From NCBI GenBank assembly GCA_044223975.1, contig JBGALI010000018.1:54749-118748 (forward strand): a DNA stretch of 64,000 nt, read 5' to 3'. The position numbers and the translations under genes were made by a program. Under the pieces are notes generated by a model. It was not told where the DNA came from. It was given only the letters and a program-made list of their open reading frames with translations, and did not search any database. Shown piece by piece: positions 62,145 through 64,000 of this stretch. The stretch is from CAZCPB01 sp044223975 (GTDB taxonomy: Bacteria; Planctomycetota; Phycisphaerae; Phycisphaerales; UBA1924). Positions within the stretch are counted from its first letter, which is position 1; each line of letters opens with the position of its first letter.

Positions 62145-63845
62145 ATGCACCGCACCGCCGCCGTTCTGCTTGGGCTCCTTGTCGCCGCCGGCTCCGCACC
62201 CGGGCAGGCGACCACGAACACGCAGGCGCAGCGCCGCGAGTACAAGCGGGTCGGCCCCAAGCCCGAGCCCACGTACGGCTGGTGGAACGACGCGGTGTTC
62301 TACCAGGTTTTCGTCCGCTCGTTCGCCGACGCGCGCGCGGGCCCGCTCGCGGGTGACGGGATCGGCGACTTCGTCGGCCTCACCGAGCGGCTGGACTACT
62401 TGAACGACGGCAACCCGCAGACCACGAGCGACCTGGGCGTCACGGCATTGTGGATCATGCCGATGCACCCGTCCCCGAGCTATCACGGCTACGACATCAC
62501 CGACTACTACGGGGTGAACCCGCAGTACGGCTCGATGGAGGACTTTGAGAAGTTCGTCGCGGCCTGCCACCGGCGCGGCATCCGTGTGATCCTCGACCTG
62601 GTGCTCAACCACTGCTCGAGCCGGCACCCGTGGTTCGTCGAGGCCCGCGACCCCGGCAGCCCGAAGCACTCGTGGTTCATCTGGTCTGACACCAAGCCCG
62701 AGTACCTTGGACCGTGGAACGCCCCGAACTGGCACCCCCAGCCGAATCTCGACGGGAACACGCGCTGGTACTACGGGCTGTTCTCGCCCGGGATGCCCGA
62801 CCTTGACTTCCGCAACGGGGACGTCACGGCCCAGATGCAGGACGTGGTCCGCTTCTGGCTGGCGCAGAAGAACGTGGACGGGTTCCGGCTCGACGCGATC
62901 CGCCACCTCATCGAGGACGGGCCGCAGCAGGACAACACGCCCGAGACGCACGCGTGGCTGCAGAAGTTCTACACGTTCTACAAGGGCGTGAGGAAGGACG
63001 CGTACACGATCGGCGAGGTGTGGGCTCCCGCATCGGACGCGTCGGAGTACGTGGGCGACAAGCTCGACGCGACCTTTGACTTTGATCTCTCGAACGCGAT
63101 GATCGCGTCGCTCACGGCGGGCGAAGCCGCGCCGCTCGAGAAGGCGCTGCGGAACAACTGGGCCGTGTTCCCGCACAACCAGTTCGGGAACTTCCTGCAG
63201 AACCACGACCAGCCGCGGATGATGACGCAGCTTCTCCGCCCCAAGGGCACGACGCGAGCGGAGGCCGAGGTGGAGATGCGCCTGGCGGTGACGCTCCAGA
63301 TGCTCATGCCCGGCACGCCGTACATCTATTACGGCGAGGAGATCGGGATGGTCGGCGACAAGCCGGACCCGGACATCCGCACGCCCATGCAGTGGAACGG
63401 CGCGGCCGGGGCGGGCTTCTCCACCGGCAAGCCCTGGCGCAAGCTCAACGACGACTCCACGAGCGTCAACATCGCCGCTCAGGAGAAGGACCCGAAGAGT
63501 CTGCTCAGCCTGTACCGCGACCTGATCCGCCTGCGCGCGAGCGAGCCGGCGGTCCGCCGCGGCGGCCTCGAGGTCCTGACGACCGGGCACAAATCAGTGC
63601 TTGCGTTCGTGCGCAGCGAACACGGGGGCGGCGTCGAGAACGCGAGCACCGGCGGCGTGCTGGTGGTCGCCAACGTCTCGGGAGAGCCGGTCCGCAACTT
63701 CCGGCTCAATGTTGCGGGCTGGGCCCCGGCGGAAGGGCAGTCCGAGCTGCTGGGCGCGAGGAGCATCGAATCGTTTGAGGGCGGGGTGCTCCCGATCCCC
63801 CAGCTGCCCGCGCGCAGCGCGGCGGTGATCCGCGTCTGGAAGTGA
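62145..63845 (+). CDS. secreted GH13 alpha-amylase-family enzyme
   Basis: A 566-residue exported glycoside hydrolase. Signal peptide (TAAVLLGLLVAAGSAPGQ, about 4-21). The GH13 barrel has the four conserved regions: I, LDLVLNHCSSRH (Asp151, Asn155, His156); II, DGFRLDAIRH with nucleophile Asp250; III, TIGEVWAP with acid/base Glu291; IV, QNHDQPR with Asp355. Further typical blocks are WNDAVFYQVFVRSFADARAG at the N-terminus and TPYIYYGEEIGMVGDKPDPD with a QWNG motif. The Asp/Glu/Asp catalytic triad is complete. Similar to oligo-1,6-glucosidase/trehalose-synthase-like enzymes, but the substrate is uncertain. Region I has Cys at the position after His156, an unusual choice. Confidence 0.92.
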   Translation: MHRTAAVLLGLLVAAGSAPGQATTNTQAQRREYKRVGPKPEPTYGWWNDAVFYQVFVRSFADARAGPLAGDGIGDFVGLTERLDYLNDGNPQTTSDLGVTALWIMPMHPSPSYHGYDITDYYGVNPQYGSMEDFEKFVAACHRRGIRVILDLVLNHCSSRHPWFVEARDPGSPKHSWFIWSDTKPEYLGPWNAPNWHPQPNLDGNTRWYYGLFSPGMPDLDFRNGDVTAQMQDVVRFWLAQKNVDGFRLDAIRHLIEDGPQQDNTPETHAWLQKFYTFYKGVRKDAYTIGEVWAPASDASEYVGDKLDATFDFDLSNAMIASLTAGEAAPLEKALRNNWAVFPHNQFGNFLQNHDQPRMMTQLLRPKGTTRAEAEVEMRLAVTLQMLMPGTPYIYYGEEIGMVGDKPDPDIRTPMQWNGAAGAGFSTGKPWRKLNDDSTSVNIAAQEKDPKSLLSLYRDLIRLRASEPAVRRGGLEVLTTGHKSVLAFVRSEHGGGVENASTGGVLVVANVSGEPVRNFRLNVAGWAPAEGQSELLGARSIESFEGGVLPIPQLPARSAAVIRVWK

Positions 63846-63862
63846 GCACCCCGGCGCCCCCG

Positions 63863-64000
63863 TCACTGGGTCGCGGCGGCCACGTACCCCTGCTCGAATG
63901 TCGATTCCTGAGCGGTGAGTCCAAAGTCTGCGAGCGAGGGCACCTCGGCGAGCGGCTCGATGACCCACTGACCGTTGAGGTCGGTGCGGGCTTCGGCGAT
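63863..64000 (-). CDS. 3' end of a gene running off the window
   Basis: On the minus strand the frame from 64000 to the TGA at 63863-63865 encodes 45 residues: IAEARTDLNGQWVIEPLAEV and onward to YVAAATQ. The composition is that of a normal protein C-terminus, with no recognised motif. The start lies outside the window. It is convergent with the GH13 gene, 17 bp between stops. Confidence 0.65.
   Translation of the reverse strand: MAEARTDLNGQWVIEPLAEVPSLADFGLTAQESTFEQGYVAAATQ

Overview
The window reads as chromosomal DNA of a very GC-rich planctomycete, most likely class Phycisphaerae. Supporting features are two secreted paralogues ending in a PAPG/TPG-type membrane anchor with an arginine tail, a membrane protein ending in a CPACGY...CPECG zinc ribbon, a Ser/Thr kinase with kinesin-light-chain repeats, repeat-rich intergenic DNA, and a group of genes whose -10 box sits 5-7 nt before the start codon. 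This placement is inference from gene families; there is no rRNA here.

Layout. 97-4673 (-): a four-gene sugar ABC importer (YtfQRT-YjfF/AraUVWZ type), divergent from L-ribulokinase (4833-6533), so pentose import and phosphorylation. 6571-9545 (+): a Tat-exported SDR and a UbiB/ABC1 kinase. 9702-15600 (-): a compact type VII-like cassette of a WXG100-like protein, a helical protein, a second WXG-like 73-residue protein, a giant three-ATPase FtsK/EccC-like protein and an Ala/Lys-rich protein. 15685-19737 (-): a periplasmic molybdenum aldehyde oxidoreductase (FeS, Mo and FAD subunits) plus an 82-residue Cys-rich protein. 19830-25000: one-domain asparaginase, CDF metal exporter, MotA/MotB-type ion channel, PhnP-like MBL hydrolase and a SYLF lipoprotein.

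25093-35254: orphan periplasmic binding protein, BshC-like protein, GT2 glycosyltransferase, RimO, FtsW-type SEDS protein, small exported proteins and MurG, separated by repeat-filled intergenic stretches (30.3-30.7, 32.1-32.9 and 33.4-33.75 kb). 35309-41327: exported proteins (SnoaL-like, Ser/Gly-rich, tandem PAPG-anchor paralogues) and a secreted HAD phosphatase-like protein. 41696-48963 (-): a probably leaderless HTH-type protein, a TPR receptor kinase behind an M50 protease, and a Tat-exported NHL propeller. tRNA-Ala(GGC) lies at 49661-49735, followed by a PA2928-like protein and a COG2509 flavoprotein.

53508-61792 (-) is a complete clade II nitrous-oxide-reductase operon: dihaem cytochrome c, nosZ, nosB-like, nosD, nosF, nosY, nosL and an Rrf2-family regulator. 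Its upstream DNA carries a TTGACG-N17-TATATC promoter with two GATAT...ATATC sites. A secreted GH13 amylase family enzyme (62145-63845) and the 3' end of one more minus-strand gene close the window.

The most unusual signals are the minimal type VII-like cassette, nosZ with no in-frame stop before nosD, several dispersed repeat families that have entered coding sequences (nosD tail, kinase active-site region, MBL C-terminus), and the recurrent leaderless promoter geometry.
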